From NCBI RefSeq assembly GCF_023715845.1, contig NZ_JAMBOR010000002.1, forward strand, positions 62,001 to 126,000: a stretch of DNA of 64,000 nucleotides. Direction: 5' to 3'. Every line of letters begins with the position of its first letter. Position 1 is the stretch's first letter. Position numbers and translations under genes: made by a program. The DNA comes from Fictibacillus phosphorivorans. GTDB taxonomy: Bacteria > Bacillota > Bacilli > Bacillales > Fictibacillaceae. Shown in pieces: positions 1-9,207 of this stretch. The notes below the pieces were generated by a model that was given only the letters and a program-made list of their open reading frames with translations, searched no databases and was not told where the DNA came from.

Positions 1-405
1 TACAAGACTTTCTTTGAACACGCCATTTTCAAGCGCCGGCGCGAGCAAAACTTGTGAGAGTAAATGGAATGCTTTGTCGAGAACCGGTTCTGAATTGGAT
101 AAAAACTTCTCGTTCGCAACTTCCATGCGGATGCTGATCACTTGGTTCTCACCTTTTTTAGAGAGATCTGCATTCAAGGTAGCACCATATAGATCATCTA
201 ATGCACTTCTTAACTCTTTACTCGTTGGGAAGTCCTTTGTTCCACTTTGAAGAACATATGACAGCAACGCCCTTTTCGTAACGTCCTTCTCATTAATAGC
301 AGCTTTTATCTGCAGAATAAAAGATGTGGTCTTATACTTTTTTGTTTCTATCGTATGTACGGTTATACCATGGAGATCTGTTTTTTCATGGTTTACAATT
401 CCCAT
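1..405 (-). CDS. ymfF: M16-family (insulinase-like) peptidase, YmfF-like, N-terminal part
   Basis: The first 135 codons of a gene that continues past the left edge of the window. The ATG at 405 follows an AAAGGGG ribosome site about 9 bases upstream. The translation begins MGIVNHEKTDLHGITVHTIE and contains the YVLQSGTKDFPT and LDDLYGATL segments typical of the inactive-type M16 paralogue that pairs with YmfH in Bacillus. The visible part has no HxxEH zinc motif, which agrees with the YmfF subgroup lacking catalysis of its own. The position downstream of the ymfC/nup block matches Bacillaceae order. Family assignment is from remembered similarity; the C-terminal part cannot be seen. Confidence 0.8.
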   Translation of the reverse strand, partial: MGIVNHEKTDLHGITVHTIETKKYKTTSFILQIKAAINEKDVTKRALLSYVLQSGTKDFPTSKELRSALDDLYGATLNADLSKKGENQVISIRMEVANEKFLSNSEPVLDKAFHLLSQVLLAPALENGVFKESLV

Positions 406-484
406 CGGTTAAATGCCCCTTTCATTATAGCCTACATCCTAGTTTACCCATTTTCTATACTCACCATGACAATCCCTTTTTCAA

Positions 485-517
485 AAGAAAAAAAGTCCGC
501 CAGCAGGCGAACTTTTT
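485..517 (-). terminator. intrinsic terminator after nupQ
   Basis: A 9-bp stem (493-501 with 506-514, one G-U pair in the minus-strand RNA) with a 4-base loop, followed on the minus strand by a T run. It starts a few bases past the nupQ stop codon and separates the transporter operon from the ymfF-like gene. Confidence 0.85.
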
Positions 518-523
518 GAACTA

Positions 524-1486
524 TTATCTTTTTCCTTTTTCGTAAGGAGTTCCAAGAGCTTTTGGTGCATCTGCTCGTCCAACAAGACCTGCTAATGCAA
601 GGATTGTAAGGACGTATGGAGCGATCAACAAGAAAACTTTCGGGATATCTTGTAAAAACGGAATATGAGATCCCGAGATACTAATCGCTTGAGCCAATCC
701 AAAGAACAAAGCTGCCCCTAAAGCTCCTAGTGGATGCCACTTACCAAATATCATTGCAGCAAGTGCCATAAATCCCTGTCCGGTAATGGTTGAGTGTGTA
801 AAGTTACCGGAGATTGAAGCCACGTATACTGCTCCTCCAAGACCTGCAAGAGCTCCACTTAATAAAACGCCGATATAGCGTACTTTCGTTACGTTAATAC
901 CCATCGTATCTGCGGCCATCGGGTGTTCACCCACAGAGCGTAAACGCAGTCCGAATGGTGTTTTATATAATACATACCAGACGATGAATGCTACTCCTAC
1001 AGCCACATAAGAAGTTAGGTACGCGTTAGAGAAGAAAAGCTTTCCGATAATCGGAATATCCGATAAGAACGGAATATTGCTTTTTGAGATTCTTTCCGAA
1101 ATTACAGGCGTTTGCCCGGCATTAAAGATTTTTTTCGTCAAGAAGATAGCAAGTCCAGCAGCTAAAAAATTTAAAGCAACACCGGATACGACTTGATCTG
1201 CTTTTAAAGTGATACTTGCTAGTGCGTGAATGGACGCAAGCATGGCCCCTACGATCATGGCAACTATAAAGCTTACCCATGGAGAAGCGTCACCTAATCC
1301 AAGTTGTTCTCCATAATAAATCGTTACCGCTCCTGTAAAAGCACCAAACAGCATCAAACCTTCTAACCCGATATTTACAACACCTGAACGTTCACTGAAG
1401 ACACCGCCTAACGCTGTGAAGATCAGTGGAGCTGCTGAAACGATCGCAGCAGGGATGATTAGTGCAAGAATATCCATAAAGCTCAT
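524..1486 (-). CDS. nupQ: BMP-type nucleoside ABC transporter, permease subunit 2
   Basis: 320-residue polytopic membrane protein, about eight to ten hydrophobic segments. It is the second permease of a basic-membrane-protein (BMP) nucleoside importer of the NupNOPQ/YufNOPQ type. Residues about 184-196 (SVGEHPMAADTMGIN) match the conserved cytoplasmic loop thought to contact the ATPase. The start codon overlaps the stop of the upstream permease (TAATG), so the two are translationally coupled. It is the last gene of the four-gene transporter operon and is followed by a terminator. The substrate is probably guanosine or other purine nucleosides by family; the sequence alone does not prove this. 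Confidence 0.88.
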   Translation of the reverse strand: MSFMDILALIIPAAIVSAAPLIFTALGGVFSERSGVVNIGLEGLMLFGAFTGAVTIYYGEQLGLGDASPWVSFIVAMIVGAMLASIHALASITLKADQVVSGVALNFLAAGLAIFLTKKIFNAGQTPVISERISKSNIPFLSDIPIIGKLFFSNAYLTSYVAVGVAFIVWYVLYKTPFGLRLRSVGEHPMAADTMGINVTKVRYIGVLLSGALAGLGGAVYVASISGNFTHSTITGQGFMALAAMIFGKWHPLGALGAALFFGLAQAISISGSHIPFLQDIPKVFLLIAPYVLTILALAGLVGRADAPKALGTPYEKGKR

Positions 1487-2538
1487 TAGATTTTACCCCC
1501 TTTGCTTACACGGTTCATCAGCCAGTGAACGATATAACTGCATGCAACAAAGAAGATGATAAGTGCGATCACGACTCCAACTAGCTCTGTTGGAACACCT
1601 GCGATAGACTGCATGTTGAGTGCTCCGATCTTTAATCCACCGAATAGTGCTGCACCAAGTACGACTCCAATCGCGCTGTTTGCCCCTAGAAGAGCTACTG
1701 CGATTCCATCAAAACCAACACCTGTAAATGCCGCGTTAATCGTCATGTACTGATACGTTCCAAGACCTTCCATACTTCCAGCAATTCCAGCAAAAGCGCC
1801 TGAGATGGCCATGGATAAAATAATATTTTTTGATACATTGATACCAGCATACTGCGACGCATGTTGATTGAATCCAACTGCACGAAGTTCATACCCCATC
1901 GTCGTTCTCCAAAGCAAGAACCACATGATCACTGCTGCAACTAATGCTACGATGATACCGTAATGCAAAGTTGAATATTGCGTGATGCTCTGTAAGAATG
2001 GTGAAGCAAGTGATGCAGATTCTTTAACATTCTCTGTTCGCTCACCTGGAGCAAGCAAAAAGCTGCGAATGATTTCGTTCGTCGAGTAAAGCGCGATATA
2101 GTTCATCATGATTGTTGTAATAACTTCATGTACTTTAAATCTTGCTTTCAATATACCAGGGATCGCTCCCCATAATGCTCCGGCTACAGCAGCAGCAAGA
2201 ATAGCAAGAGGAATGTGTAGAACCGCTGGTGCATCTACCGTAACACCCACATAAACCGCAGCGAGCCATCCAACTAAAAGCTGTCCCTCAACACCGATAT
2301 TAAATAATCCTGTGCGAAAAGCAAATGCAACGGCAAGACCTGAAAGAATAAGGGGTGACATTTGCCTGATCGTTTCACCAATTACATACGAATCTCCTAC
2401 AATCCCTTGGAACAGAGCAATGTATGCTTCAATGGGTGGATATCCACTTAACAGCATGATGATTCCGCCGATTAATAGGCCTAAGAAAACTGATACAAGA
2501 GGCACAAGAAGTTTTAGTTTTTTATTTTTATTCTGCAT
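1486..2538 (-). CDS. nupP: BMP-type nucleoside ABC transporter, permease subunit 1
   Basis: 350-residue integral membrane protein with a short basic N-terminus and then many transmembrane segments. The loop VGFNQHASQYAGIN at about 221-234 is the counterpart of the coupling loop in its partner permease. It overlaps the ATPase gene upstream by 11 bases and the second permease downstream by one base, as expected for a heterodimeric channel made in fixed ratio. The family is the branched-chain-amino-acid/BMP permease superfamily; the nucleoside role is inferred from the adjoining BMP lipoprotein. Confidence 0.88.
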   Translation of the reverse strand: MQNKNKKLKLLVPLVSVFLGLLIGGIIMLLSGYPPIEAYIALFQGIVGDSYVIGETIRQMSPLILSGLAVAFAFRTGLFNIGVEGQLLVGWLAAVYVGVTVDAPAVLHIPLAILAAAVAGALWGAIPGILKARFKVHEVITTIMMNYIALYSTNEIIRSFLLAPGERTENVKESASLASPFLQSITQYSTLHYGIIVALVAAVIMWFLLWRTTMGYELRAVGFNQHASQYAGINVSKNIILSMAISGAFAGIAGSMEGLGTYQYMTINAAFTGVGFDGIAVALLGANSAIGVVLGAALFGGLKIGALNMQSIAGVPTELVGVVIALIIFFVACSYIVHWLMNRVSKGGKI

Positions 2539-4054
2539 GTACAGTACCTCTCTTTCCGCCAGCCATCAATAGTCCAAGTTCTTGTTCAGTTGTTTCTTTC
2601 GGATCAACGACTGCAACGATTTTACCTTCATACATAACAGCAATGCGATCACTCACATTAATAATCTCATCAAGTTCAAACGATACAAGGAGCACTGCTT
2701 TTCCTTTGTCACGCTGTTCAATCAGCTTAGAATGGATGAATTCAATCGCCCCAACGTCCAGTCCGCGAGTAGGCTGTGCCGCAATCAAGAAGTCTGGATC
2801 ACGGTCCACTTCTCTTGCTATGATCGCTTTTTGCTGATTTCCTCCTGACAATGCCCTTGCAGGTGTAAATGCATCAGGAGTTCGAACGTCATATTCAGAG
2901 ATTAGTTTTTCTGCCTTCTCAAAAATTGGCGAAAATTTCAGAATTCCGTTTTTAGAAAAAGGCTTCTGATAATAGGTTTGCAATACCATGTTCTCTCCAA
3001 CTGAAAAATCTAAAACAAGTCCATGTTTGTGACGGTCTTGTGGTATATGAGCAAGGCCGCTAGCAGTAACGCTTCTAGGTGTGAGATTTGTAATATCTTT
3101 ATCTCTTAAATGAATGGATCCTTCATTTATTTTTCTAAGTCCAGTTATTGCTTCTAAAAGTTCTGATTGACCATTTCCATCGACACCTGCAATCCCGACA
3201 ATCTCTCCGGCTTTTACAGTCAGATTCAATCCGTTTACAGCAGGCACTTTTCTGCTGTCCAAAACAATAAGATCTTTTATCGTTAAAACAGACTCTTTGG
3301 GTTCTGAAATTCCTTTAATAACGGTAAAATTCACTTCACGTCCAACCATCATAGCTGCTAACGAATCAGGATTTGAATCCTTAACGTCAACTGTACCAAC
3401 ACCTCTACCTCTTCTAATAACTGTACAGCGGTCGCATACTTCCATAATTTCCTTCAATTTATGAGTGATGAGAATGATGGATTTTCCTTCACTAACTAGT
3501 TTTCTCATAATCTGAATCAGTTCTAAAATCTCCTGAGGTGTTAAAACGGCTGTAGGTTCATCAAATATCAAGATATCTGCACCGCGATATAGTGTCTTTA
3601 AGATTTCAACTCGCTGCTGCATCCCAACTGAGATGTCCTCAACTTTTGCATAAGGATCTACTCTAAGCCCATATTGATCAGAAAGTGCTTGAACTTCTTT
3701 AGCGGCTGTATGAAGATCTACTTTCCCGCCCTTTGTTGGCTCTTTTCCAAGAATAATATTTTCTGTAACCGTAAATTTATCGACGAGCATAAAGTGTTGA
3801 TGAACCATTCCAATTCCAAGTGAGTTGGCAATATTCGGATCATTGTTCACCACTTTATTGCCCTTTACGTAAATCTCACCTTGTTCAGGCTCGTATAGTC
3901 CGAATAAGACGTTCATAAGCGTGGACTTTCCAGCACCGTTCTCGCCCAAAAGAGCATGGATCTCACCCTTTTTAACCTGAAGAGTAATATTGTCATTCGC
4001 TACGATTCCCGGAAACTCTTTGCGGATATTCCGCATGTCAATTACGTATTCCAT
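2528..4054 (-). CDS. nupO: BMP-type nucleoside ABC transporter, tandem ATPase
   Basis: 508 residues with two ABC domains fused in tandem. The N-terminal domain has an intact P-loop (GENGAGKST, 37-45), the signature SVGMQQR (about 142-148) and Walker B ILIFDEPT (161-168). The C-terminal domain has a degenerate P-loop (GVDGNGQS, about 290-297, lacking the GKS/T lysine) but keeps LSGGNQQ. This asymmetry is usual for sugar and nucleoside tandem ATPases (RbsA/YufO type), where one site hydrolyses ATP poorly. It lies between the lipoprotein gene and the two permeases and overlaps nupP by 11 bases. It drives nucleoside import at the cytoplasmic face of the membrane. Confidence 0.92.
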   Translation of the reverse strand: MEYVIDMRNIRKEFPGIVANDNITLQVKKGEIHALLGENGAGKSTLMNVLFGLYEPEQGEIYVKGNKVVNNDPNIANSLGIGMVHQHFMLVDKFTVTENIILGKEPTKGGKVDLHTAAKEVQALSDQYGLRVDPYAKVEDISVGMQQRVEILKTLYRGADILIFDEPTAVLTPQEILELIQIMRKLVSEGKSIILITHKLKEIMEVCDRCTVIRRGRGVGTVDVKDSNPDSLAAMMVGREVNFTVIKGISEPKESVLTIKDLIVLDSRKVPAVNGLNLTVKAGEIVGIAGVDGNGQSELLEAITGLRKINEGSIHLRDKDITNLTPRSVTASGLAHIPQDRHKHGLVLDFSVGENMVLQTYYQKPFSKNGILKFSPIFEKAEKLISEYDVRTPDAFTPARALSGGNQQKAIIAREVDRDPDFLIAAQPTRGLDVGAIEFIHSKLIEQRDKGKAVLLVSFELDEIINVSDRIAVMYEGKIVAVVDPKETTEQELGLLMAGGKRGTVHAE

Positions 4055-4088
4055 TCTAATGATGTCCCCCCTTTAAATACATAAGGAA

Positions 4089-4110
4089 GGACTTGGCTTC
4101 TGCCAAGTCC
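4089..4110 (-). other. intercistronic hairpin between nupN and nupO
   Basis: A perfect 9-bp stem (4089-4097 with 4102-4110) with a 4-base loop, 30 bases downstream of the nupN stop. The minus-strand bases that follow are only moderately T-rich (TTCCTTAT), so it may be a leaky terminator or an RNA-stabilising 3' end that lets the binding protein be made in excess over the ATPase and permeases. The hairpin is seen; the function is inferred. Confidence 0.65.
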
Positions 4111-4140
4111 TGGCCAGTTATTCAAATAGTTACATAGCGT

Positions 4141-5211
4141 TTACTTAAGATTTTTTACAAATTCTTCAAACTCAGCATCAGTCTTAGGAACTTTCACTTC
4201 ACCGTCGATGATTTTCTTCTTGTATTCTTCAACTGATTTAAGTGAGTCTTCTTTAACGTTGTCTTTAGTTGGAGCAATACCTACTCCATCTTCTTTAAGA
4301 CCGAATTCTACAATTTCTCCACCTGGGAATTTACCAGCAGCTGTTTGCTCAGAAACTTCATATACCGCTTGGTCTACACGTTTAACCATTGAAGTAAGAG
4401 TTACACCCTCTGGCATACCTTCTTCGTGCTGGTCACGGTCAACACCGATTACCCAAACATTTTCACCGTTCTTCTTACGGTTTTTAGCTTCCGTGAATAC
4501 ACCCATTCCTGTTCCGCCAGCAGCATGATAGATAATGTCAGCACCTTGCTCATAGAATGTATTTGCGATCTGTTGTCCTTTTTCCGCTTTGTTAAAGTCT
4601 TCAGCATATTGAACTAGAATTTCAGCATCAGGATTTGCAGTTTTCACACCTGCTTTAAATCCGTTTTCGAACTTTTTAATAAGCTCAGAGTCTACTCCTC
4701 CAACAAAACCAACTTTGTTAGATGTTGTTTGCATTCCTGCAATTAAACCAACCAAGAAAGATCCTTCATGTTCAGCAAACGTGATGTTTGCTACGTTATC
4801 GCCTTTAACAACCATGTCGACGATGGCAAGCTGTGCATCAGGCTGTTGTTTCGCAACTGTTTCTACATCAGTCCCCATCAAGAAGCCGATTCCGAAAACA
4901 AGATCATACTTTTGACGAATTAAAGAGTTTAAGTTAGGCTTGTAATCACTTTGAGCCGTAGACTGTAAATACTTGAACCCTTTATTTTCTTCAAGGTTGT
5001 TATCTTTTCCGAATTTTTTTAAACCTTCCCAAGCAGATTGGTTGAATGATTTATCATCAACACCGCCAGTATCCGTAACCATGGCTACTTTAAAACCTTT
5101 TTTCGCCTCCCCACCAGACTTACCTTCTTCAGAATTTCCGCAACCCGCAAGGATTGTACCAGCAGTAAGCATTGCCGTTACCATCAAGCCTAATTTCTTT
5201 TTCAATTTCAT
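4141..5211 (-). CDS. nupN: BMP-family nucleoside-binding lipoprotein
   Basis: 356-residue solute-binding lipoprotein. A basic N-terminus and hydrophobic stretch lead to the lipobox LAGC with the lipidated Cys at residue 24, followed by a polar tether. The mature part has the BMP/PnrA signatures MVTDTGGVDDKSFNQ and HAAGGTGMGVFTEA. It captures nucleosides outside the membrane and delivers them to the NupPQ channel. The start follows a strong AGGGGG site. It is the first gene of the transporter operon and directly follows the GntR regulator gene, which may control it. The name follows the B. subtilis NupN (YufN/BmpA) homologue. Confidence 0.92.
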   Translation of the reverse strand: MKLKKKLGLMVTAMLTAGTILAGCGNSEEGKSGGEAKKGFKVAMVTDTGGVDDKSFNQSAWEGLKKFGKDNNLEENKGFKYLQSTAQSDYKPNLNSLIRQKYDLVFGIGFLMGTDVETVAKQQPDAQLAIVDMVVKGDNVANITFAEHEGSFLVGLIAGMQTTSNKVGFVGGVDSELIKKFENGFKAGVKTANPDAEILVQYAEDFNKAEKGQQIANTFYEQGADIIYHAAGGTGMGVFTEAKNRKKNGENVWVIGVDRDQHEEGMPEGVTLTSMVKRVDQAVYEVSEQTAAGKFPGGEIVEFGLKEDGVGIAPTKDNVKEDSLKSVEEYKKKIIDGEVKVPKTDAEFEEFVKNLK

Positions 5212-5235
5212 TTCCCCCTAAAAAATGTTTTCATT

Positions 5236-5264
5236 TTTATAACTTACCTAGGTGCTACGAATAA
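5236..5264 (-). promoter_or_regulatory. candidate SigA promoter for nupN
   Basis: On the minus strand, TATAAA (5236-5241) lies 17 bases downstream of TTATTC (5259-5264), about 25 bases before the nupN start codon. The -10 matches 5/6 of the SigA consensus and the -35 is weak. Confidence 0.4.
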
Positions 5265-5296
5265 GGACCCCCATCACCCCCTAAAAAAGACTTAAG

Positions 5297-6022
5297 TTAA
5301 AAGCGCTTTCTTAAAACAGAGAATTGAAATTTATCAGATCTAAAGTAATTGCAAGAATAAAGAACAGGTTCATCATACTGATCGTAGTGTGTCTGTTTTA
5401 ACACTAACAACGGAACCGCTGCATCACTCTCAAGAATTTCAGAAATTCGATCATGATATCCAATTGGTTCTATGTTTGTAACCGCATACATTACACGTCT
5501 TCCCGTTTCCTTTTCTAACATTTCTAAGAAAGATTCATATTCATGAAGCCCCTTAGCCGGGAACAGTTGTGCAGGGATAAGATCCTTGCAGAACACCACT
5601 GGTTCTCCATCTGCCGTCCGAACACGTTCCATCACCATGAGGCCGTCTGGGAGTGAGTTATTAAACTTTGCAAGAAGTTCATCTGTTACCTCTGTCGTCT
5701 GGGAAGAAAGGAAAATGGTACCTGCTTTCTTTCCGCCTCTTTCAATCATATCGGTAACACTGTACAGTTCTTCAATACCAGAAGAAAATAGTGCTCTTGT
5801 CCGAACAAAAGTTCCAACACCATGTTTACGGATGAGGACGTTTTCATCTTCTAAAATGCGGAGTGCTTCCCTCAAGGTAGCTCGGCTGATCCCCAGTTGT
5901 TTGGAGAGTTCAAATTCTGAAGGCAACTTTTCACCTTCTTTATAAATGCCTTCTTCAATATCTTTCTTTAACTTCTCTATCACTTTTATATATAACAAGC
6001 GATGGTCTACTTTTATAGACAT
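5297..6022 (-). CDS. ymfC: GntR-family transcriptional regulator (HutC/UTRA type), YmfC-like
   Basis: 241 residues. The N-terminal winged helix-turn-helix (about 10-75) carries the GntR core ([20 protein letters not shown], then [12 protein letters not shown]). The C-terminal part (about 90-235) is a UTRA effector-binding domain with [15 protein letters not shown] and the terminal [13 protein letters not shown]. In B. subtilis the orthologue also follows spoIIIE. Because it sits directly upstream of the nucleoside transporter operon, a nucleoside- or sugar-responsive repressor of nupNOPQ is a reasonable guess, but the ligand is unknown. Confidence 0.88.
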   Translation of the reverse strand: MSIKVDHRLLYIKVIEKLKKDIEEGIYKEGEKLPSEFELSKQLGISRATLREALRILEDENVLIRKHGVGTFVRTRALFSSGIEELYSVTDMIERGGKKAGTIFLSSQTTEVTDELLAKFNNSLPDGLMVMERVRTADGEPVVFCKDLIPAQLFPAKGLHEYESFLEMLEKETGRRVMYAVTNIEPIGYHDRISEILESDAAVPLLVLKQTHYDQYDEPVLYSCNYFRSDKFQFSVLRKRF

Positions 6023-6043
6023 TTCAAAACCACCTTAATTAAG

Positions 6044-6061
6044 TTGTTCGACGTATGACAA
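6044..6061. promoter_or_regulatory. imperfect inverted repeat upstream of ymfC, possible operator
   Basis: TTGTTCGAC/GTATGACAA is an imperfect dyad (6 of 9 positions symmetric) 22-40 bases upstream of the ymfC start. GntR/HutC proteins often bind such sites near their own genes. This is only a candidate. Confidence 0.25.
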
Positions 6062-6244
6062 ATTGTTTGAATAATCGACATTAATATACCATTTTTAATT
6101 CTATAAATAAATACTATTTTTACAAATTTTTAATAGGTATTATTTTCTTTTTCCAATTTTTGAAGAAAAAGTTAATCAATACAGGCTTTTCTTTATGCAG
6201 AGTAGCTTTTTGTGATTTGTTGAATTAGGCTTCAGGATGCTTAT

Positions 6245-6375
6245 AAGTTGTTGATCTGTGCTCCATATCCTCCCTTTCCGCGGGGCGTGCGGTGAACCTC
6301 CTGCCGCTTTGCGCCATTAGGAGTCTCCACCTGACCGCTCGTCCCGCAGGAGTCTCGCACTTTGCACTCCAATCA
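6245..6375 (-). repeat. GC-rich dispersed intergenic repeat, copy 1
   Basis: A roughly 130-base GC-rich block in an otherwise AT-rich gap (6023-6510) between spoIIIE and ymfC. Read on the minus strand it starts TGATTGGAGTGCAAAGTGCG, passes through ACTCCTGCGGGA and GCGCAAAGCGGCAGGAGG, then CCCCGCGGAAAG, and ends near GATCAACAACTT. Positions 6274-6314 are the reverse complement of 17169-17209 with a single mismatch over 41 bases. The layout matches a repeat family I remember as common between genes in Bacillus/Fictibacillus-type genomes. A 69-codon frame across it (6225-6434) looks fortuitous. The rest of the gap is AT-rich sequence in which I see no gene. Confidence 0.8.
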
Positions 6376-6482
6376 CCTAGCATAGAAAGAGGAAAAGAAA
6401 ACATCTTTAAAGTAAATAACCGTGTAGAAATCAACCTTTATTTCAATTAACAATACTAGTAATTAATAGGGGCTAATATAGG

Positions 6483-6511
6483 AAAAAACGGGCTATGAAT
6501 GCCCGTTTTTT
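6483..6511 (-). terminator. intrinsic terminator after spoIIIE
   Basis: Stem of AAAAAACGGGC (6483-6493) with GCCCGTTTTTT (6501-6511) and a 7-base loop. It touches the spoIIIE stop codon, and the T run on the minus strand ends transcription of that gene. The T run on the other strand makes it potentially bidirectional. Confidence 0.9.
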
Positions 6512-8877
6512 TATGAACTTGATGCTTCTTTTTCTTCTGGGATGGCTGAGATGAGGACTTCACGCGGTTTTGATCCTTCGTATGGTCCGACGATTCCTTT
6601 TGATTCCATCGCGTCGATCAGTCTTGCTGCTCGGGAATAACCGATTCGGAACCTTCTTTGCAGCATGGAAACGGAAGCTGTCTGCATGTCTACAACGAGC
6701 TTGACTGCATCTGAAAAGAGTTCATCTTCTGATTCCATTACAGCTGGTTCTGCTTCTTCAGTTGGAATCATTTCTTTCTGATACTGTGCTTTTTGCTGAC
6801 TGACACAGTGCTCTACAATGGTTTCAACTTCTTCATCCGACAAGAATGCACCCTGAACACGGACAGGTTTTGAAGCGCCGGAAGGGAAAAATAGCATATC
6901 TCCTCTTCCAAGAAGTTTTTCGGCTCCACCCATATCCAAGATGGTTCTTGAATCGGTTTGAGAGGATACACTAAATGCGATTCGTGAAGGAATGTTCGCT
7001 TTAATTACTCCTGTAATAACATCAACGGATGGTCTTTGTGTTGCGATAATAAGATGGATTCCTGCAGCACGCGCCATCTGAGCAAGGCGGGTGATGGCAT
7101 CTTCCACATCGCCTGAAGCGACCATCATCAGGTCAGCAAGTTCATCGACAATGACGACGATATAAGGCAGAAATGGCTGTTTTGCGTCACTTTTTCCATT
7201 TTGCTTTCTTATCGATTCATTGTACCCTTCAATGTTTCGGGTTCCGCTGTGAGAAAATAATTCATATCTTCTTTCCATCTCGGACACGACACGTTTAAGT
7301 GCTTGAGCTGCTTTCTTAGGCTCTGTTACAACAGGCGCTAATAGATGCGGGATCCCATTATACATATTGAGCTCGACCATCTTTGGATCGATCATCATCA
7401 TTTTTACTTCATGTGGCTTAGCCCGCATGAGAATGCTTGTAATGATTCCATTAACACAGACACTTTTTCCGCTTCCTGTTGCACCAGCTACGAGAAGATG
7501 GGGCATCTTGGAAAGGTCTGCAATGATCGGTTCCCCAGAGATATCTCGTCCAAGCCCGATGGCAAGGGGTGATTTTTGGCCAGAAAACTGCGGTGCCTCC
7601 AATACTTCTCTTAAGGTTACCATTGAGATTTCGCTGTTCGGAACTTCGATACCTACAGCAGATTTCCCTGGGATAGGCGCTTCAATCCTTATATCTTTTG
7701 CCGCAAGTGCTAAAGCTAGATCATCTGAAAGATTAACGATTTTACTTACTTTTACTCCGACATCGGGATATACTTCATATTTAGTAACTGCTGGACCTAG
7801 ATGAACTTTGAGCACTTTTGCTTTTACCCCGAAGCTTTCAAATGTTTTTTCTAGTTTTTTTGCATTGCTTTTACTTGCTGCATACTGTTTGTCCTTATGC
7901 TGTCCACTGTTATGAGGAGTACGCAGATGTTTCATCGAAGGAAGCTTGTAATGTTCGTTCTGAATGACTTCATCCTCAAAGTTAGTGGGAAGAGGTGATA
8001 TTGAAGGTTCACTCTCAGCTTGTTCACCAGCATTCTTCTTTGGTGGTTCATTAGAATCATCAAAGCTTTGAGAACCGAATTTTAGTTGAACACCACTATC
8101 TGTTTGATGAACCCTTTTCGTAAAATCTTCGATCACAGGTTCTTCCGCAATAATAATTTCTTCCGTCTCTGATTCATCGTCAAGATCTTGTGAAGCTGGT
8201 TTTAATTTCTTAGGTTCACGTGCCTTTTTTGCACGTTCTTCAGCAATGGCATTTTTCTTTTCGACAATAATTTCTTTTAATTTTGCATTTGTTTCATTAA
8301 TACTCGTTACGAACTTCTGCATCATACCAGAAAGTGATTTACCTGTTATCAAGAGAAGGCTTCCAATAATTAAGAAAAAGATTACAAGCTTCGTACCGCC
8401 TGCTCCAAATAAAAAGTAAAATAAGGCAAAACCTATAGCACCAATAATACCCCCGCCAAGATCATTAGCAGCTGTTGTACCTTGAAGCTGAATCCAGTAC
8501 AAATCCCATGTGTTTCGTATAACAGATGCATCCTTCCAATCTCCGCCATTCGTTAAATGTTCAAATAATGTTAGATGACTAAGTACAAGGAAGGAAAAAA
8601 ATAAAATATAAATACCTGTTAATTTTTTTGAAACCAAAACAGGAAAACTTCTTTTCCAAATCAGATATAGAGATAATAAAATACAGGCTAACAGCAAAAC
8701 ACCGTACCATTCACCGCTAAAGAAACGTAATAGATGCACGAATGCCATACCGACATTCCCCATCTTAGCCAGACCCAACGATGCAAGAGCTAATAATGAT
8801 AATCCGGTTATCTCAAAGGTCAGCTGCTCTTTCCATCGCGCTTTATTTTTCGCTTTCTTTTTTTTATTTTTTGCCAC
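6511..8877 (-). CDS. spoIIIE: DNA translocase SpoIIIE (FtsK family)
   Basis: Hexameric ATP-driven pump that moves the chromosome into the forespore. From the GTG at 8877 the protein is 788 residues: basic start [15 protein letters not shown], four transmembrane helices (to about residue 180), an acidic/charged linker (about 190-310), and the RecA-like motor with Walker [10 protein letters not shown] (near 465-473) and Walker B IVVIVDEL (near 573-580). The C-terminal gamma winged helix ([18 protein letters not shown]) recognises orienting DNA sequences. The frame is open to 8967, but AGGTG six bases upstream of GTG-8877 and the family N-terminus favour the short form; TTG at 8880 is the alternative. 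It follows ylzJ and tepA as in B. subtilis. Confidence 0.95.
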   Translation of the reverse strand: MAKNKKKKAKNKARWKEQLTFEITGLSLLALASLGLAKMGNVGMAFVHLLRFFSGEWYGVLLLACILLSLYLIWKRSFPVLVSKKLTGIYILFFSFLVLSHLTLFEHLTNGGDWKDASVIRNTWDLYWIQLQGTTAANDLGGGIIGAIGFALFYFLFGAGGTKLVIFFLIIGSLLLITGKSLSGMMQKFVTSINETNAKLKEIIVEKKNAIAEERAKKAREPKKLKPASQDLDDESETEEIIIAEEPVIEDFTKRVHQTDSGVQLKFGSQSFDDSNEPPKKNAGEQAESEPSISPLPTNFEDEVIQNEHYKLPSMKHLRTPHNSGQHKDKQYAASKSNAKKLEKTFESFGVKAKVLKVHLGPAVTKYEVYPDVGVKVSKIVNLSDDLALALAAKDIRIEAPIPGKSAVGIEVPNSEISMVTLREVLEAPQFSGQKSPLAIGLGRDISGEPIIADLSKMPHLLVAGATGSGKSVCVNGIITSILMRAKPHEVKMMMIDPKMVELNMYNGIPHLLAPVVTEPKKAAQALKRVVSEMERRYELFSHSGTRNIEGYNESIRKQNGKSDAKQPFLPYIVVIVDELADLMMVASGDVEDAITRLAQMARAAGIHLIIATQRPSVDVITGVIKANIPSRIAFSVSSQTDSRTILDMGGAEKLLGRGDMLFFPSGASKPVRVQGAFLSDEEVETIVEHCVSQQKAQYQKEMIPTEEAEPAVMESEDELFSDAVKLVVDMQTASVSMLQRRFRIGYSRAARLIDAMESKGIVGPYEGSKPREVLISAIPEEKEASSS

Positions 8878-8997
8878 CAATTTCACCTCACTACTATGCT
8901 GTTTAATCTTTATGTATGTATAAAAAAAGGAAAGAAAAGCAGCCCTGCATATAGAAAGGCTGCTCACAATAGTATAGCATATTTCTTAGGTGTCTAA

Positions 8998-9207
8998 TTA
9001 AAAGTTTCGCAGCGTCATTCCAGGCTGGCAGTCTTCTAATAAATAATGTGAAGGGTCTGTACTCATGATTTGAACGATTCTAGTCTCTTCTCCATCTCGT
9101 TCAACAAGTACAGGAACATTATTATAAAGTATTACATTCTGCATCGCTCTATTGTTTCCTTCTTCAGGAAACATCAATTCATAAGGCTGCATGGTATACA
9201 AAATCAT
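8998..9207 (-). CDS. ylzJ: YlzJ-like small protein
   Basis: 69-residue protein starting [17 protein letters not shown] and containing [13 protein letters not shown] at the C-terminus. It matches the YlzJ family conserved next to tepA in Bacillaceae. There is no signal peptide, membrane segment or recognisable catalytic motif. Its ATG overlaps the tepA stop by four bases, so it is translationally coupled to it. No function is established that I know of; conservation of position suggests a link to TepA. Confidence 0.8.
   Translation of the reverse strand: MILYTMQPYELMFPEEGNNRAMQNVILYNNVPVLVERDGEETRIVQIMSTDPSHYLLEDCQPGMTLRNF

Noticed and set aside
424-429. TATAAT on the minus strand upstream of the ymfF-like gene
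   Set aside because: It is only about 18 bases from the start codon and no -35 element stands at the right distance, so a transcript from it would lack room for the ribosome site.
6225-6434. 69-codon minus-strand frame across the GC-rich repeat
   Set aside because: It lies wholly over the dispersed repeat, has no good ribosome site and a composition (many Arg, Pro, Thr) set by the repeat rather than by a protein family.
8878-8967. N-terminal extension of spoIIIE from the furthest upstream start
   Set aside because: The extra 30 residues are not family-like, and the AGGTG ribosome site sits directly before GTG-8877.
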